In this document: positions 1 through 7,929 of the stretch, piece after piece
How positions within the stretch are numbered: position 1 is the stretch's first letter
Layout: the number at the start of each line of letters is the position of its first letter
Source of the DNA: an uncultured Eubacterium sp.
GTDB taxonomy: Bacteria; Bacillota; Clostridia; Lachnospirales; Lachnospiraceae
Assembly: GCA_905236735.1 (NCBI GenBank)
Contig: CAJOOU010000129.1
Coordinates: forward strand, 1-22,184
Direction of reading: 5' to 3'
Length of the DNA stretch: 22,184 bases
Made by a program: the position numbers and the translations under genes
The notes under the pieces: generated by a model
What the model saw: only the letters and a program-made list of their open reading frames with translations
Told to the model about the DNA's origin: nothing
Databases searched by the model: none

Positions 1-90
1 ATCTACTGTTTTGAATTGACATGGTTTCATGTCTTACCATTCTTGTTTTTTGTTCAAGGTTGTTTCACTGTTCTGTTGTCAAAGTTCAAA
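1..90. other. Non-coding stretch downstream of tRNA-Ser
   Basis: No gene is seen here. On the minus strand, the bases just after the tRNA (about 90 down to 40) are A-rich and contain TTTGACAACAGAACAG, which reminds me of the spacer and leader sequences around Firmicutes rRNA genes; this is a recalled resemblance, not an alignment. Positions 19-34 form a perfect 6-bp hairpin (GACATG, loop GTTT, CATGTC). On the minus strand no T-run follows it, so it is not a convincing terminator for the tRNA. The stretch could be processing sequence between the tRNA and an RNA gene beyond the left edge. Confidence 0.3.
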
Positions 91-176
91 CGGAGAGGGT
101 GGGATTCGAACCCACGTGCCCTCGCGGACAAACGGTTTTCAAGACCGCCTCGTTATGACCACTTCGATACCTCTCC
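91..176 (-). tRNA. tRNA-Ser (anticodon UGA)
   Basis: Read on the minus strand, the sequence folds as a class II tRNA with a long variable arm. The 7-bp acceptor stem pairs GGAGAGG (176-170) with CCTCTCC (98-92), with G at 91 as discriminator. The anticodon loop is CTTGAAA, giving UGA, and the T arm contains GTTCGAATC. The length of 86 and the extra stem are normal for tRNA-Ser. CCA is not encoded, so it must be added after transcription. The anticodon reads UCN serine codons, mainly UCA. The gene lies downstream of ispD on the same strand but has its own promoter. Confidence 0.96.
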
Positions 177-208
177 ATATTTTGTTCTCGCGTTTCGCGA
201 CAAGTGAT

Positions 209-237
209 ATATTATCATAGCCACTAGTACATGTCAA
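209..237 (-). promoter_or_regulatory. Promoter of tRNA-Ser
   Basis: On the minus strand a perfect -35 box TTGACA (237-232) is followed by a 17-base spacer and the -10 box TAATAT (214-209). This is a near-consensus housekeeping sigma promoter with ideal spacing. Transcription should begin near 202, leaving a leader of about 25 bases before the mature tRNA 5' end at 176. It lies in the 66-base gap between the ispD stop and the tRNA, so the tRNA need not depend on the upstream operon. A small GC-rich hairpin (188-200) falls in the leader. Confidence 0.8.
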
Positions 238-242
238 TAAGA

Positions 243-932
243 TTATTGAAATTTTTTCAAAAAATTTTCTCCCATTATCATATCCTCAGGAGTGGTAATT
301 TTTATATTGGTATAATCAGCTTCGCACAGTTTCACTTCTCCCCGTCCATACCTTTCAAAAACCATGGCATCATCAGTGATATCATCATGGTTTTCCTCCA
401 TCATTTTCTCATACGCTTTCATAATAGACGGATAAGCAAATACCTGAGGCGTCTGCACTGACCACAAAAGTTTTCTGTCGAGAGTGTTTTTAACAAACCC
501 TTCCCCATCCTCTATCTTTATCGTATCTTTACTCGGCACCGCAGCAATCACCGCCCCGTGCTTTCTGACCTCATCATAGAGTCTGTTTATAAGTTCCGGC
601 GTAACAAAAGGTCGGGCTCCGTCATGGATATACACATAATCGCTGCCGGACGCATTTTTCAGACCGTTATACACCGAGTCGTACCTTTCCTTTCCACTGC
701 AGACTATACTCTCCACCTTATTAAGGCCGTATTTTTCCACTATTTCCTTTTGGCAAAATTCCGCATACTGCTCACCTGTAACTAAAATAACCTTTGATAC
801 CCTGCTGAGTTCAAAGGCTTTTAGACTATAATACAGTACTTCCACTCCCCCAAGCTTCATAAACTGCTTGGGCAGGTCACTTTTCATCCTGCTCCCGCGT
901 CCTCCCGCGAGAACAATAGCTGTATCTTTCAT
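243..932 (-). CDS. ispD: 2-C-methyl-D-erythritol 4-phosphate cytidylyltransferase
   Basis: Cytosolic enzyme that joins CTP and methylerythritol 4-phosphate to make CDP-methylerythritol in the non-mevalonate isoprenoid pathway. The 229-residue length is typical. Visible family motifs are the N-terminal nucleotide loop VLAGGRGSRM (7-16) followed by KQF, the HDGARPFV segment, the VPSKDTIK segment, LWSVQTPQVF, and an acidic DDITDDA stretch near residue 185. The start codon follows the tsaD stop by two bases, and a GGGAG ribosome site lies inside the end of tsaD, so it is translated as part of that operon. It is the last protein gene of the run that starts at 6182. I see no terminator hairpin directly after it. 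The assignment is firm because all the nucleotide-binding motifs are intact. Confidence 0.95.
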   Translation of the reverse strand: MKDTAIVLAGGRGSRMKSDLPKQFMKLGGVEVLYYSLKAFELSRVSKVILVTGEQYAEFCQKEIVEKYGLNKVESIVCSGKERYDSVYNGLKNASGSDYVYIHDGARPFVTPELINRLYDEVRKHGAVIAAVPSKDTIKIEDGEGFVKNTLDRKLLWSVQTPQVFAYPSIMKAYEKMMEENHDDITDDAMVFERYGRGEVKLCEADYTNIKITTPEDMIMGENFLKKFQ

Positions 933-934
933 TA

Positions 935-1954
935 TTATCTTTCTCCCAGTTTCAGATTCGGCACGGCATTGAGATCCGTTTTGCTTCTTACTCCGTTTAA
1001 AAATTCATAATAAGCCGCCGCTCCTATCATAGCTGCATTGTCAGTGCAAAGCACAGGCGAAGGATGATAAAACTCTGCTCCTTTTTCCCTGCACATTTCC
1101 TCCATCGCAGCGCGAAGCGTCTGGTTGGAAGCCACTCCTCCGGCTATGGCAAATTTTTCAAATCCGTATTCTTCTATTGCCTTTTCGGCGCTTTGTACAA
1201 GGACATCTATAACAGCCTGCTGAAATGAAGCAGCCACATCCTCGCACACGACTTCCTCACCCTTCATTTTGCATCCGTTAATATAATTAAGGACAGAACT
1301 TTTCAGGCCGCTGAAGCTGAAATCATATTCGCTTCCCGCAACCTTTGCCCTCGGAAATTCTATCGCGTGCGGATTGCCTTCATGAGAAACCTTCTCTATC
1401 TTCGGCCCTCCCGGATATCCTAGCCCTATAGCCCTTGCGACCTTATCAAAGGCCTCGCCCGCTGCATCGTCTCTTGTACGGCCGAGGATTTCGTATTTGC
1501 CGTAGTCAGCCACCCTTACAAGATGTGTGTGTCCGCCCGAAACCACCAGACATCCAAACGGTGGCTCAAGTTCTTTGTTTTCTATATAATTTGCACTTAT
1601 GTGTCCCTCTATGTGGTGCACCCCTATAAGAGGCAGATTTCTGGCAAAACTTATAGCCTTTGCCTCTGCCACACCTACAAGAAGAGCCCCCACAAGCCCC
1701 GGCCCGTAAGTAACTCCGATTGCATCAATGTCATCCAGAGTCATGCCGGCAACTTTAAGCGCCTCTTCTATCACCTGATTTATCTGTTCAATATGTTTCC
1801 TTGACGCTATCTCCGGCACCACACCACCGTAGAGCGTATGCAAATCTATCTGCGATGATATAATATTCGATCTCACATCCCTGCCGTTTATCACGACAGC
1901 TGCCGCAGTCTCATCGCACGAACTTTCTATGGCAAGAATTTTAACTTCATTCAT
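935..1954 (-). CDS. tsaD: tRNA N6-adenosine threonylcarbamoyltransferase TsaD
   Basis: Catalytic subunit that transfers threonylcarbamoyl from threonylcarbamoyl-AMP to A37 of ANN-decoding tRNAs, giving t6A. ASKHA-fold protein of 339 residues. Visible motifs are the N-terminal phosphate loop [11 protein letters not shown], the iron-binding HHIEGH (about 113-118), the VVSGGHTHL nucleotide segment, and FCFSGLK-like and AGGVASN segments further on. I chose the ATG at 1954 because AGGA sits 5 bases before it; an in-frame ATG four codons upstream (1966) has no ribosome site and would overlap the previous gene. The gene begins one base after the stop of the 1956-2525 gene. Its partners TsaB and TsaE are in the same operon. 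Confidence 0.96.
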   Translation of the reverse strand: MNEVKILAIESSCDETAAAVVINGRDVRSNIISSQIDLHTLYGGVVPEIASRKHIEQINQVIEEALKVAGMTLDDIDAIGVTYGPGLVGALLVGVAEAKAISFARNLPLIGVHHIEGHISANYIENKELEPPFGCLVVSGGHTHLVRVADYGKYEILGRTRDDAAGEAFDKVARAIGLGYPGGPKIEKVSHEGNPHAIEFPRAKVAGSEYDFSFSGLKSSVLNYINGCKMKGEEVVCEDVAASFQQAVIDVLVQSAEKAIEEYGFEKFAIAGGVASNQTLRAAMEEMCREKGAEFYHPSPVLCTDNAAMIGAAAYYEFLNGVRSKTDLNAVPNLKLGER

Positions 1955-1955
1955 T

Positions 1956-2525
1956 TTATTCCTCATCTACTATATGAAGAGAATATCCGAGTATCTTCCA
2001 GTTGTCCTCTTCATCCTGTCTGAATACATAATCCTGCACCGTACGCACATAGGTAGTATCTTCTTTAATAAAATACGATACCGTAACAAGGGCGCAGTCA
2101 TACCCTCTGAACTTCGTATACTTTACCTCATCGGAAGCCGATATCGTATAGTTGTTCACCGTCCACGACTTTGCCTTATAGGCATCAGCTTCCGCCTTCA
2201 TGGCCGTCCTGTATGTGTCCACAGGATTCTCTTCAAGAAGCTCGTCATCCATCAGGCATCTCATCTGATCAGTCAGGGTAATAAACTCTTCGTCTGTATA
2301 TTCTTCATTGTAAAGAGCAACGAGATATCTGCTGTACTCGCTTACCACAGCCCTCGGAGACACTGGATAATTAAGCTCGAAATTCTGCGTAAGCAGTTCC
2401 TCAAGCTCGGAAACTTCCCTGTCCTCCACATTATTGGCACTGTTAATAGAATAGTAGAATGCTCCCAGCACTCCGGCTATTATAATAACTGCCACTATTA
2501 TAATAACTGTTAAATTCTTTTTCAT
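1956..2525 (-). CDS. Membrane-anchored hypothetical protein
   Basis: I do not recognise a named family. The 189-residue product has a short basic start (MKK), one hydrophobic segment at about residues 5-26 and then a soluble region of about 160 residues that should face outside the membrane. There is no lipobox cysteine, so it looks like an uncleaved signal anchor rather than a lipoprotein. The soluble part begins with an acidic helix-like stretch and ends in aromatic-rich strands, including the pairs TVNNYTIS and [11 protein letters not shown]. An NTF2-like fold is possible but is only a guess. GAGG six bases before the ATG supports the start. It lies between the RNase Z-like gene (24-base gap) and tsaD (1-base gap), so it is co-transcribed with them. 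Confidence 0.8.
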   Translation of the reverse strand: MKKNLTVIIIVAVIIIAGVLGAFYYSINSANNVEDREVSELEELLTQNFELNYPVSPRAVVSEYSRYLVALYNEEYTDEEFITLTDQMRCLMDDELLEENPVDTYRTAMKAEADAYKAKSWTVNNYTISASDEVKYTKFRGYDCALVTVSYFIKEDTTYVRTVQDYVFRQDEEDNWKILGYSLHIVDEE

Positions 2526-2549
2526 ATCCCGCCTCTGATTTCAGGTAGT

Positions 2550-3461
2550 TTACTCTTCGTCAAACCCTAAAGTTACCGTCATTCCGTCCTTGCCCGCGAT
2601 AGTGTTTTCAAAAATCTTTCTTGTGTCCCCGATAAAATCTCCGGGGTGGTTTAATGACGGACTGTAATGTGTCAGCCACAGCTGTTTTACTCCGGCATCC
2701 TTTGCCAGACCCGCGGCTTCATAAAATGTCATATGTTTATATGCTCTGGCCTTATCTTCCTTATCCTTTTCTCCGTACATACCCTCACAGATGAAAAGGT
2801 CGGAACCGGTCGCATTAGTCCTTATTGACTCTGTCGGTCTGGTGTCGGTACAGTAAGTCAGTTTTATTCCCTTCCTCTGCGGTCCGAGAACCATATCCGG
2901 CGTATATACCTTTGCGCCGTCTTCAACAGTTTCTCCCCTTTGCAACCTGCTCCATAGCATCTTGGGTATCCCCTGCCGGTTTGCCTTTTCGACGCTGAAC
3001 TTTCCGGCTCTTGATATTTCCATGGTATATCCATAGCATACCACATTATGATTCACCCTAAACGCCTTAAGCGTAAGTCCGTTAATTTCTATTGTTTCTT
3101 CTTTTTCTTCCAGTTCTATATATTTTATATCAAACGGCAGCTCCGGTGCAATCATCCTGAGTGCGTCAACAACCCTTTCCAGTCCTTTAGGTCCTATCAT
3201 GGTAACCGGTTCGGTTCTGTCCGCATTTCCCATTGTAAGGAGTAATCCCGGCAATCCGCTTATGTGGTCGGCATGATAATGCGTAAAACAAATCACATCT
3301 ATCGGCTTTGCACTTATCCCCTGCTCCTTCATTGCAATCTGAGTGCCCTCTCCGCAATCTATAAGTATTACTTTTCCGTTGTATCTGGTATACAGGCTGG
3401 TAAGCCATCTGTACGGCAGAGGCATCATTCCTCCTGTACCCAGCAGGCAAACATCTAACAT
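2550..3461 (-). CDS. rnz: RNase Z-like metallo-beta-lactamase-fold hydrolase
   Basis: Probable tRNA 3' endonuclease that trims precursor tRNAs, useful where CCA is not encoded, as in the tRNA-Ser here. The 303-residue length matches the short bacterial form. The zinc motif HYHADH is at residues 61-66, preceded by LIDCGEGTQ and the N-terminal LLGTGG loop. Later ligands are visible in NHNVVCYGY, YCTDTRPT and the C-terminal LTHYSP. The insert between residues 150 and 200 is where the flexible exosite arm of RNase Z lies. AGGA before the ATG at 3461 supports the start, which overlaps the end of the rimI-like gene by 7 bases. A related MBL-fold phosphodiesterase cannot be fully excluded, but the motif set fits RNase Z best. 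Confidence 0.88.
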   Translation of the reverse strand: MLDVCLLGTGGMMPLPYRWLTSLYTRYNGKVILIDCGEGTQIAMKEQGISAKPIDVICFTHYHADHISGLPGLLLTMGNADRTEPVTMIGPKGLERVVDALRMIAPELPFDIKYIELEEKEETIEINGLTLKAFRVNHNVVCYGYTMEISRAGKFSVEKANRQGIPKMLWSRLQRGETVEDGAKVYTPDMVLGPQRKGIKLTYCTDTRPTESIRTNATGSDLFICEGMYGEKDKEDKARAYKHMTFYEAAGLAKDAGVKQLWLTHYSPSLNHPGDFIGDTRKIFENTIAGKDGMTVTLGFDEE

Positions 3462-3904
3462 CGCCCTTCCTTTCTCATTATAACAGCATCCTCTTTCGGA
3501 AAGTCATAAAAATTCTTTCTGATGCCAATATTTTCATATCCGTTTTTTTCGTACATCCTTCTGGCGGCTTCATTTGACTGCCTGACCTCAAGTATAATCA
3601 CATCTGCGCCTCTTTCCTTTGCCGCCTTTTCCATTTCCAAAAGCACCGTTTCTCCGAGTCCCTGCCGCCTTTTGTCAGCAGCCGTTGCAATTCTCACAAG
3701 CTCAGCCTCATCAAACGATACATAAGCGCAGGCATATCCGGCAATCTCTCCGCCTGTCTTAGCCACAATAAATACCGTGTCTTCTCTCATAGCCGAAGCA
3801 AGAAGGGCTTCCCTGGTCCACGGTCGTCCGAAAGCAGCCTTTTCTATGTTAAATACCTGCTCAGCATCCTTTTCATTCATTTCTCTGATAACAATATCAG
3901 GCAT
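3455..3904 (-). CDS. rimI: RimI-type N-acetyltransferase
   Basis: GNAT-fold enzyme of 149 residues that uses acetyl-CoA to acetylate the N-terminal alanine of ribosomal protein S18 in the best-known member. Family features seen are the early FNIEKAAFGRPWT stretch, the acetyl-CoA pyrophosphate loop RRQGLGE (about 79-85), LEVRQSNEAARRMYEKNGY and the C-terminal FYDFPKEDAVIM, a RimI hallmark. The start overlaps the end of tsaB by 8 bases; the ribosome site GGAAAGAG is modest, so translation is probably coupled. The tsaE-tsaB-rimI-tsaD grouping is a standing association in Firmicutes, which supports the RimI name over a generic GNAT. The real substrate in this organism is not shown by the sequence. 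Confidence 0.9.
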   Translation of the reverse strand: MPDIVIREMNEKDAEQVFNIEKAAFGRPWTREALLASAMREDTVFIVAKTGGEIAGYACAYVSFDEAELVRIATAADKRRQGLGETVLLEMEKAAKERGADVIILEVRQSNEAARRMYEKNGYENIGIRKNFYDFPKEDAVIMRKEGRC

Positions 3905-4610
3905 TTTTTTCTCTTTCCATCCTCTCCCTTTCAGCCTGTGAAAGCCTCAGGTATTCGGGAGCAAACTCGCGGGGACTTATTGTCATATTCTTTTCGTACA
4001 ACTCCTCCGCTCTTTTGCACAGTGCTCCGGCCCTTTGATAGGCCAGATGAGGAGGTGCCAACTCATACTCTGTTTTTGTTTTTTCCGTTATAACATCCCG
4101 GTAAACAGGCACCCCGTCGCCCAGAAATATCACCTTTCTGCCTTCCGCATTTAAAAAGGTAATAATATCTTCTATATCGGTAGCGCACTGATTTTTTACT
4201 GTATTAAAAACGCCGCCCTCAAACGAATACACTCCGGTGTATACCTGATTTCTTCTTGCATCCATCAGCGGACATACTAAAGCCCCGGTATGACAGAGGT
4301 TGTATGCCAGTCCCTCCAGGGTAGGTACTGCCACAAGTGGGATATTCAGAGCAAGTCCAAGCCCTTTTGCAGTAGCTGCACCTATCCTAAGTCCCGTAAA
4401 TGAGCCGGGCCCCGACGAGATTGCAATGGCATCAAGACATCCTAAGTCCAGCTCCGTCATTCTTTTAATTTCTTCTATCATCGGCAGAAGCGTTTGGGAA
4501 TGTGTTTTTTTATAATTCACTGTATACTCCGCCATTATTATGCCGCCCGATAATACCGCCACGCTTGCGACAAGTCCCGAGCTATCAATCGCCAGTAAAT
4601 TCACTTCCAA
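3897..4610 (-). CDS. tsaB: tRNA threonylcarbamoyladenosine biosynthesis protein TsaB
   Basis: Non-catalytic ASKHA-fold partner that binds TsaD and TsaE in the t6A machinery. The 237 residues include the N-terminal LLAIDSS loop, KTHSQTLLPMI, and the family signature SSGPGSFTGLRIG at about 65-77. The iron-binding histidine pair of TsaD is absent, as expected for TsaB. The start is read as TTG at 4610 because GGAGG lies seven bases upstream; a GTG two codons later would be too far from that site. The start overlaps the end of tsaE by 10 bases and the end overlaps the rimI start, so expression is likely coupled across the three genes. Confidence 0.94.
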   Translation of the reverse strand: MEVNLLAIDSSGLVASVAVLSGGIIMAEYTVNYKKTHSQTLLPMIEEIKRMTELDLGCLDAIAISSGPGSFTGLRIGAATAKGLGLALNIPLVAVPTLEGLAYNLCHTGALVCPLMDARRNQVYTGVYSFEGGVFNTVKNQCATDIEDIITFLNAEGRKVIFLGDGVPVYRDVITEKTKTEYELAPPHLAYQRAGALCKRAEELYEKNMTISPREFAPEYLRLSQAERERMEREKNA

Positions 4611-5035
4611 AGGTCTCCCTCCAATGTAATCTTTCTGTAGTCAAAACCTTTTTCAAGGTCCTTTTCTATAGTTATATATTTTGTGTCATCAGGCAGTATT
4701 TCCTCTACCAGACTCCCCCACTCCACAAGAGATACCCCGTCTCCGTAGAAATATTCTTCGTATCCGATTTCGTCCATCTCACTAACATCGCCTATCCTGT
4801 AGACATCGAAATGATAAAACGGCATCCTGCCCTCATCATATACCTGTGCAATGGTAAATGTAGGCGAGTTTATGGGCTCATCTATCCCAAGTCCCTTTGC
4901 AAACCCCTGAGTAAAAACCGTCTTGCCGCAGCCGAGGTCTCCGTTTAGGACATATACCTCACCCGGCGATGCCTTTTCGCCGAGGACTTTTCCGAGTTCA
5001 AATGTGTCTTCGGTTTTAAAACTTTCCTTTACCAT
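4601..5035 (-). CDS. tsaE: tRNA threonylcarbamoyladenosine biosynthesis protein TsaE
   Basis: P-loop ATPase needed for cycling of the t6A complex. With the ATG at 5035 it is 144 residues, the normal family length. The Walker A motif GDLGCGKT is at about 32-39, followed by NSPTF and the HFDVYRI segment typical of TsaE; a tryptophan in SLVEWGS lies near residue 110. I chose the 5035 start because it falls directly after the stop of the DUF975 gene and a GAGG is nine bases upstream. Longer in-frame starts (to 5080) would overlap the upstream gene and add an unconserved basic tail. Confidence 0.94.
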   Translation of the reverse strand: MVKESFKTEDTFELGKVLGEKASPGEVYVLNGDLGCGKTVFTQGFAKGLGIDEPINSPTFTIAQVYDEGRMPFYHFDVYRIGDVSEMDEIGYEEYFYGDGVSLVEWGSLVEEILPDDTKYITIEKDLEKGFDYRKITLEGDLWK

Positions 5036-5036
5036 A

Positions 5037-5789
5037 TCAGAGCGCCTCATCAAACTGCGTCCCCGCAAGCTCTTCATCATCCATTACCTCTCCGGTAATG
5101 TCAAAATAAAACACTATCATCGCCGCATTCATATATACCGTAATCCATAAAAATCCTATTCCGGCCGATAAAAGTCCCAAAATAAACCATCCGATAAAGG
5201 ATATGCCCAGATAAAACAGCCTTCCCTTATGACCCTTCATAATAGCCGAAGACTCTTTGAATGAGTAAACCACGCCATATGATGGATTATCAAGCATAAT
5301 TTCAAAAACCATTGCAAACTTAAGCATAAGGATTACTTCTATTATAATCCCGGCAGCAAACAAAAACATGGCCGGTGCAAAATATACCATATCCTCCGTC
5401 ATAATGAAAGCCATCATCATTATATATCCCGGCAGCACCGGAATAAGAAAAATGACAATCTCAAGTATTCCTGCAAGTATATATCTGTCGGGATGATTTT
5501 TAAATGCATAGAAAAGGTCGGAATATGTAACCTTTCCTCCCCTAAGCACGCTCATAATCATATACACAAATCCCACCGAAATAACCATCGAAAGTAATGC
5601 AATAATAAGCTCTGCCACCGTATATACCACATAGCCGCTCCTGCTTTCCAGATCTATTACCGCCTGAAACAGGGAAAGCAAAAGAGACGGAATAAGCTGA
5701 GCCAGAATCACTGCCCCGACCAAAACTCCGTAGTTTCCCATAAGTTTTTTTCTGGCTATGCATTTTATTGTTCCCGTATCCCTGTTCAT
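5037..5789 (-). CDS. DUF975 family integral membrane protein
   Basis: A 250-residue polytopic membrane protein. Hydrophobic segments lie near residues 20-42, 55-80, 103-125, 138-162 and 192-225. The family signature near residues 165-205 (SFKESSAIMKGHK followed by LFYLGISFIGW) and the N-terminal IARKKLMGNYG identify it as DUF975, whose biochemical role is not established. The C-terminus is acidic and cytoplasmic by prediction (DDEE near 236-240). The start has GAGG six bases upstream. It follows the preceding small membrane gene by three bases and its stop abuts the tsaE start. Its place at the head of a t6A operon says it is co-expressed, not that it takes part in tRNA modification. Confidence 0.85.
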   Translation of the reverse strand: MNRDTGTIKCIARKKLMGNYGVLVGAVILAQLIPSLLLSLFQAVIDLESRSGYVVYTVAELIIALLSMVISVGFVYMIMSVLRGGKVTYSDLFYAFKNHPDRYILAGILEIVIFLIPVLPGYIMMMAFIMTEDMVYFAPAMFLFAAGIIIEVILMLKFAMVFEIMLDNPSYGVVYSFKESSAIMKGHKGRLFYLGISFIGWFILGLLSAGIGFLWITVYMNAAMIVFYFDITGEVMDDEELAGTQFDEAL

Positions 5790-5792
5790 CTT

Positions 5793-6182
5793 CTACCTCA
5801 TCCATATCTTAAGGGTCTCTGTAAAATCCAGAGACTGTCCCGTAATCTGCTCATAATAATTCATATATTCACTCACAAAGGCATCCCAGCCTCCATATGA
5901 TTTTATCACTGCCGCCATCATAATAATAAATATACAAAGGCTGCCTATCATACCTATGACAGACAGGATTAACGCCTTTTTCGGTTTTATTTTAAGAGGC
6001 GCAGAATCTGTCCTCGACAAAAGAGCAAAGGTTATACCCAGCGCTCCTACGGGAAAGCTTATCATAACCACCATGCACGAAAACACAGAAATCAGTCCGC
6101 AGCAAAAGGCGGCCGTTTCAAAAAAATTGCTGCGTGCGGCCTCTTTCCTTTTCTCAGGCTCATCATATCTTGTATATTCCAT
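5793..6182 (-). CDS. Small DUF4190-like membrane protein
   Basis: First gene of the housekeeping operon; 129 residues. It has a charged N-terminus (1-20), a long hydrophobic region at about 23-56 that can form two membrane segments joined at SFPVGALG, and a further segment at about 70-93, then a hydrophilic tail of about 35 residues. The pattern, including GLISVFSC and GALGITFALLSR, resembles the small DUF4190-type membrane proteins that are common in Clostridia; no function is known. A GGAGG lies four bases before the ATG. Its stop is three bases from the DUF975 start, so the two membrane proteins are probably made together. Confidence 0.75.
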   Translation of the reverse strand: MEYTRYDEPEKRKEAARSNFFETAAFCCGLISVFSCMVVMISFPVGALGITFALLSRTDSAPLKIKPKKALILSVIGMIGSLCIFIIMMAAVIKSYGGWDAFVSEYMNYYEQITGQSLDFTETLKIWMR

Positions 6183-6209
6183 AATGCCTCCGTAAATTTA
6201 TAGATAATA

Positions 6210-6226
6210 ATACACCTAAAGTGTAT
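6210..6226. promoter_or_regulatory. Inverted repeat in the promoter region of the tsa operon
   Basis: A perfect inverted repeat, ATACAC, five-base spacer, GTGTAT, lies about 28-44 bases upstream of the first gene of the minus-strand housekeeping operon. On the minus strand GTGTATTATTATC overlaps it, and TATTAT there could serve as a -10 box, but no good -35 box is found at the right spacing. The repeat could be an operator or just an AT-rich palindrome. Confidence 0.3.
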
Positions 6227-6252
6227 CACGACCTGCCTGCAAAAACAATAGA

Positions 6253-6285
6253 TAAGGGAGCAAATCCACAAGATTTGCTCCCTTA
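6253..6285 (-). terminator. Rho-independent terminator of the sensor/phosphatase operon
   Basis: A perfect 14-bp stem (TAAGGGAGCAAATC with its complement, five-base loop at 6267-6271) lies 47 bases past the stop of the phosphatase gene. On the minus strand it is followed by ATCTATTGTTTTTGC, a T-rich tail with interruptions. No comparable T-run follows on the plus strand. It insulates the tsa operon from the sensor operon upstream of it. Confidence 0.85.
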
Positions 6286-6331
6286 AGTTCTACATATTGT
6301 GTAACACTCTTTTCAGTTATCTGCCATAAGT

Positions 6332-7927
6332 TTAGTCTGAAGCAGCCCCCTTATACTCAAACACAAGCATGGTAATATCATCAAACTGATCAGCTTCACC
6401 CGCAAATTCGTCAATGTCTTTTCTGATGCCGGCAAGTACCTCGGAAAGCTTTTTGTCTCCGTATTTTTCTATTGCAGCCGTTATCCTCTCATCTCCGAAC
6501 AGTTCATTATTAATATTTTGAGCCTCGCTGACACCATCGGTAAACATATAGAGTCTGTCACCCGGCTCAAGTTTCATTTCATCGCTTGTATACTCGAAAT
6601 CTTCGAGTCCTGCAAGAATAAAGCCGCTCTTTGGCTTTATCCATGACCATTTGCCGTCATGTCTGTGCAAAAACGGCTCATGGCCTGCATTTACATATGT
6701 CATATCTCCGGTGGAAAGTGAAATAATTGCCATAAATGCAGTAACGAACATGCCCTCATCATTTCCTTCGCAAAGCATATTGTTTACTTCTTCAAAAACC
6801 TTTTCAGGCGATATGCCGAACCTTGTGTGATCCTTAATAAGGGTTTTGGCTATGACCATAAAGAGCGCCGCCGGCACGCCCTTGCTCGATACATCAGCTA
6901 TAACCAGAGCCATATGGTCATCATCCACCATAAAGAAATCGTAGAAATCTCCTCCGACCTCCTTTGCCGGAGTCATAGTGGCAAATATATCAAACTCGCC
7001 TCTTTCCGGAAAGGCCGGGAAGATCTTTGGAAGCATATCTGCCTGAATCTTTGTGGCAATGCCAAGCTCCGCGCCTATTCTTTCCTTTTCCGCAGTGATT
7101 TTTTGAACCTCTTCGGTATATTTTTCTATACGAAGCGTCATATTCTCAAACGATTCCGAAAGGTTGTAGAGTTCATCCTTTCTCGGAAATTCTTTTTCAT
7201 CTATTGAAAAATTCCCGTGACTGTAACTTTTTACACTGGTTATGAGCGCATCAAGCGGCCGCAGTACAGACCATCTGAGATAAAAATAAATAATTGTCGC
7301 TATAATCAATATACACAGCAATAGTATCCCTAGTATGGATATACTGAATGTATTAAGATCCTTGTTAATAAGTTCGAGCCCGTAATCTGCTTCTACCATA
7401 AGCCTCAGATTACCTTCTTTATCAAATACCGGAGCCCACGCCTCTACTCCGAAGCCTAATTCGGAATTGAGAATATGCAAAGTGTCCGATGCTTTGCCCT
7501 GCTGCACATCCGGCAGAAGCTGCTCATATTCGTATTCGGTATAATCATATGTATCACCCCAGCTTGATATATTATCAGGATTGTCATATTCCGTACTTCC
7601 TTCCAATACATACATCAGATGGTCCTCGTAAGGTATAAACATATAAATATAACCTACACCGGTAAAATTTTCTTTTACTAAGTCCAGATATTCTTTAAGT
7701 TCTTTTGAATAATCATCTTCTTTTCCGCTAAGGGCATAATTTTCAAGCTTTTCCCAGTCTACCTGAGATGCTGTCATCCTTACGACATCCTGCACCTTCT
7801 CATTATAAAACCTGAAATATACAGTCCTAAAACCAAAATATACACATGATGAAATAATAAATGCCATAATAACCATAAGTATTATCTGCATTTTAGTAAT
7901 ACGTCTGCCAAGCGAATACCTTTTCAT
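6332..7927 (-). CDS. Membrane sensor with HAMP and SpoIIE/RsbU-type PP2C phosphatase
   Basis: Predicted serine phosphatase controlled by an outside signal; 531 residues. Order: membrane segment at about 14-36, extracytoplasmic sensor domain at about 40-190 (Cache-like in layout, with IYMFIPYED and APVFDKEGNLRLMVEADY), second membrane segment at about 194-217, HAMP at about 218-275, a helical linker with ELGIATKIQADMLP, then PP2C at about 305-526. Metal-binding aspartates are all present, in EVGGDFYDFF, IADVSSKG, MFTDGVSE and FDDIT, so it should be active. Proteins of this class dephosphorylate STAS anti-anti-sigma factors; the STAS protein at 18884-19183 is the only candidate substrate in view. 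GGAGG seven bases before the ATG fixes the start. Last gene of its operon. It is not the sporulation SpoIIE, which has many more membrane segments. Confidence 0.92.
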   Translation of the reverse strand: MKRYSLGRRITKMQIILMVIMAFIISSCVYFGFRTVYFRFYNEKVQDVVRMTASQVDWEKLENYALSGKEDDYSKELKEYLDLVKENFTGVGYIYMFIPYEDHLMYVLEGSTEYDNPDNISSWGDTYDYTEYEYEQLLPDVQQGKASDTLHILNSELGFGVEAWAPVFDKEGNLRLMVEADYGLELINKDLNTFSISILGILLLCILIIATIIYFYLRWSVLRPLDALITSVKSYSHGNFSIDEKEFPRKDELYNLSESFENMTLRIEKYTEEVQKITAEKERIGAELGIATKIQADMLPKIFPAFPERGEFDIFATMTPAKEVGGDFYDFFMVDDDHMALVIADVSSKGVPAALFMVIAKTLIKDHTRFGISPEKVFEEVNNMLCEGNDEGMFVTAFMAIISLSTGDMTYVNAGHEPFLHRHDGKWSWIKPKSGFILAGLEDFEYTSDEMKLEPGDRLYMFTDGVSEAQNINNELFGDERITAAIEKYGDKKLSEVLAGIRKDIDEFAGEADQFDDITMLVFEYKGAASD

Positions 7928-7929
7928 AT

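Noticed and set aside
19..34. Perfect 6-bp hairpin as a terminator of tRNA-Ser
   Set aside because: On the minus strand it is not followed by a T-run, and the stem is short; it could only be a weak terminator on the plus strand, where no gene is seen.
188..200. Small GC-rich hairpin TCGCG-TTT-CGCGA as a terminator of ispD
   Set aside because: Stem of five base pairs, no T-run, and it lies in the leader between the tRNA promoter and the tRNA.
1929..2513. A 194-codon plus-strand open frame antisense to the membrane-anchored protein gene
   Set aside because: It lies wholly opposite a gene with a good ribosome site and operon context, and its product has no recognisable domain; the open frame follows from the base composition of the real gene.
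6332..7927. Sporulation protein SpoIIE
   Set aside because: The PP2C domain is of that superfamily, but this protein has only two membrane segments, a Cache-like domain and HAMP, while sporulation SpoIIE has about ten membrane segments and no HAMP.
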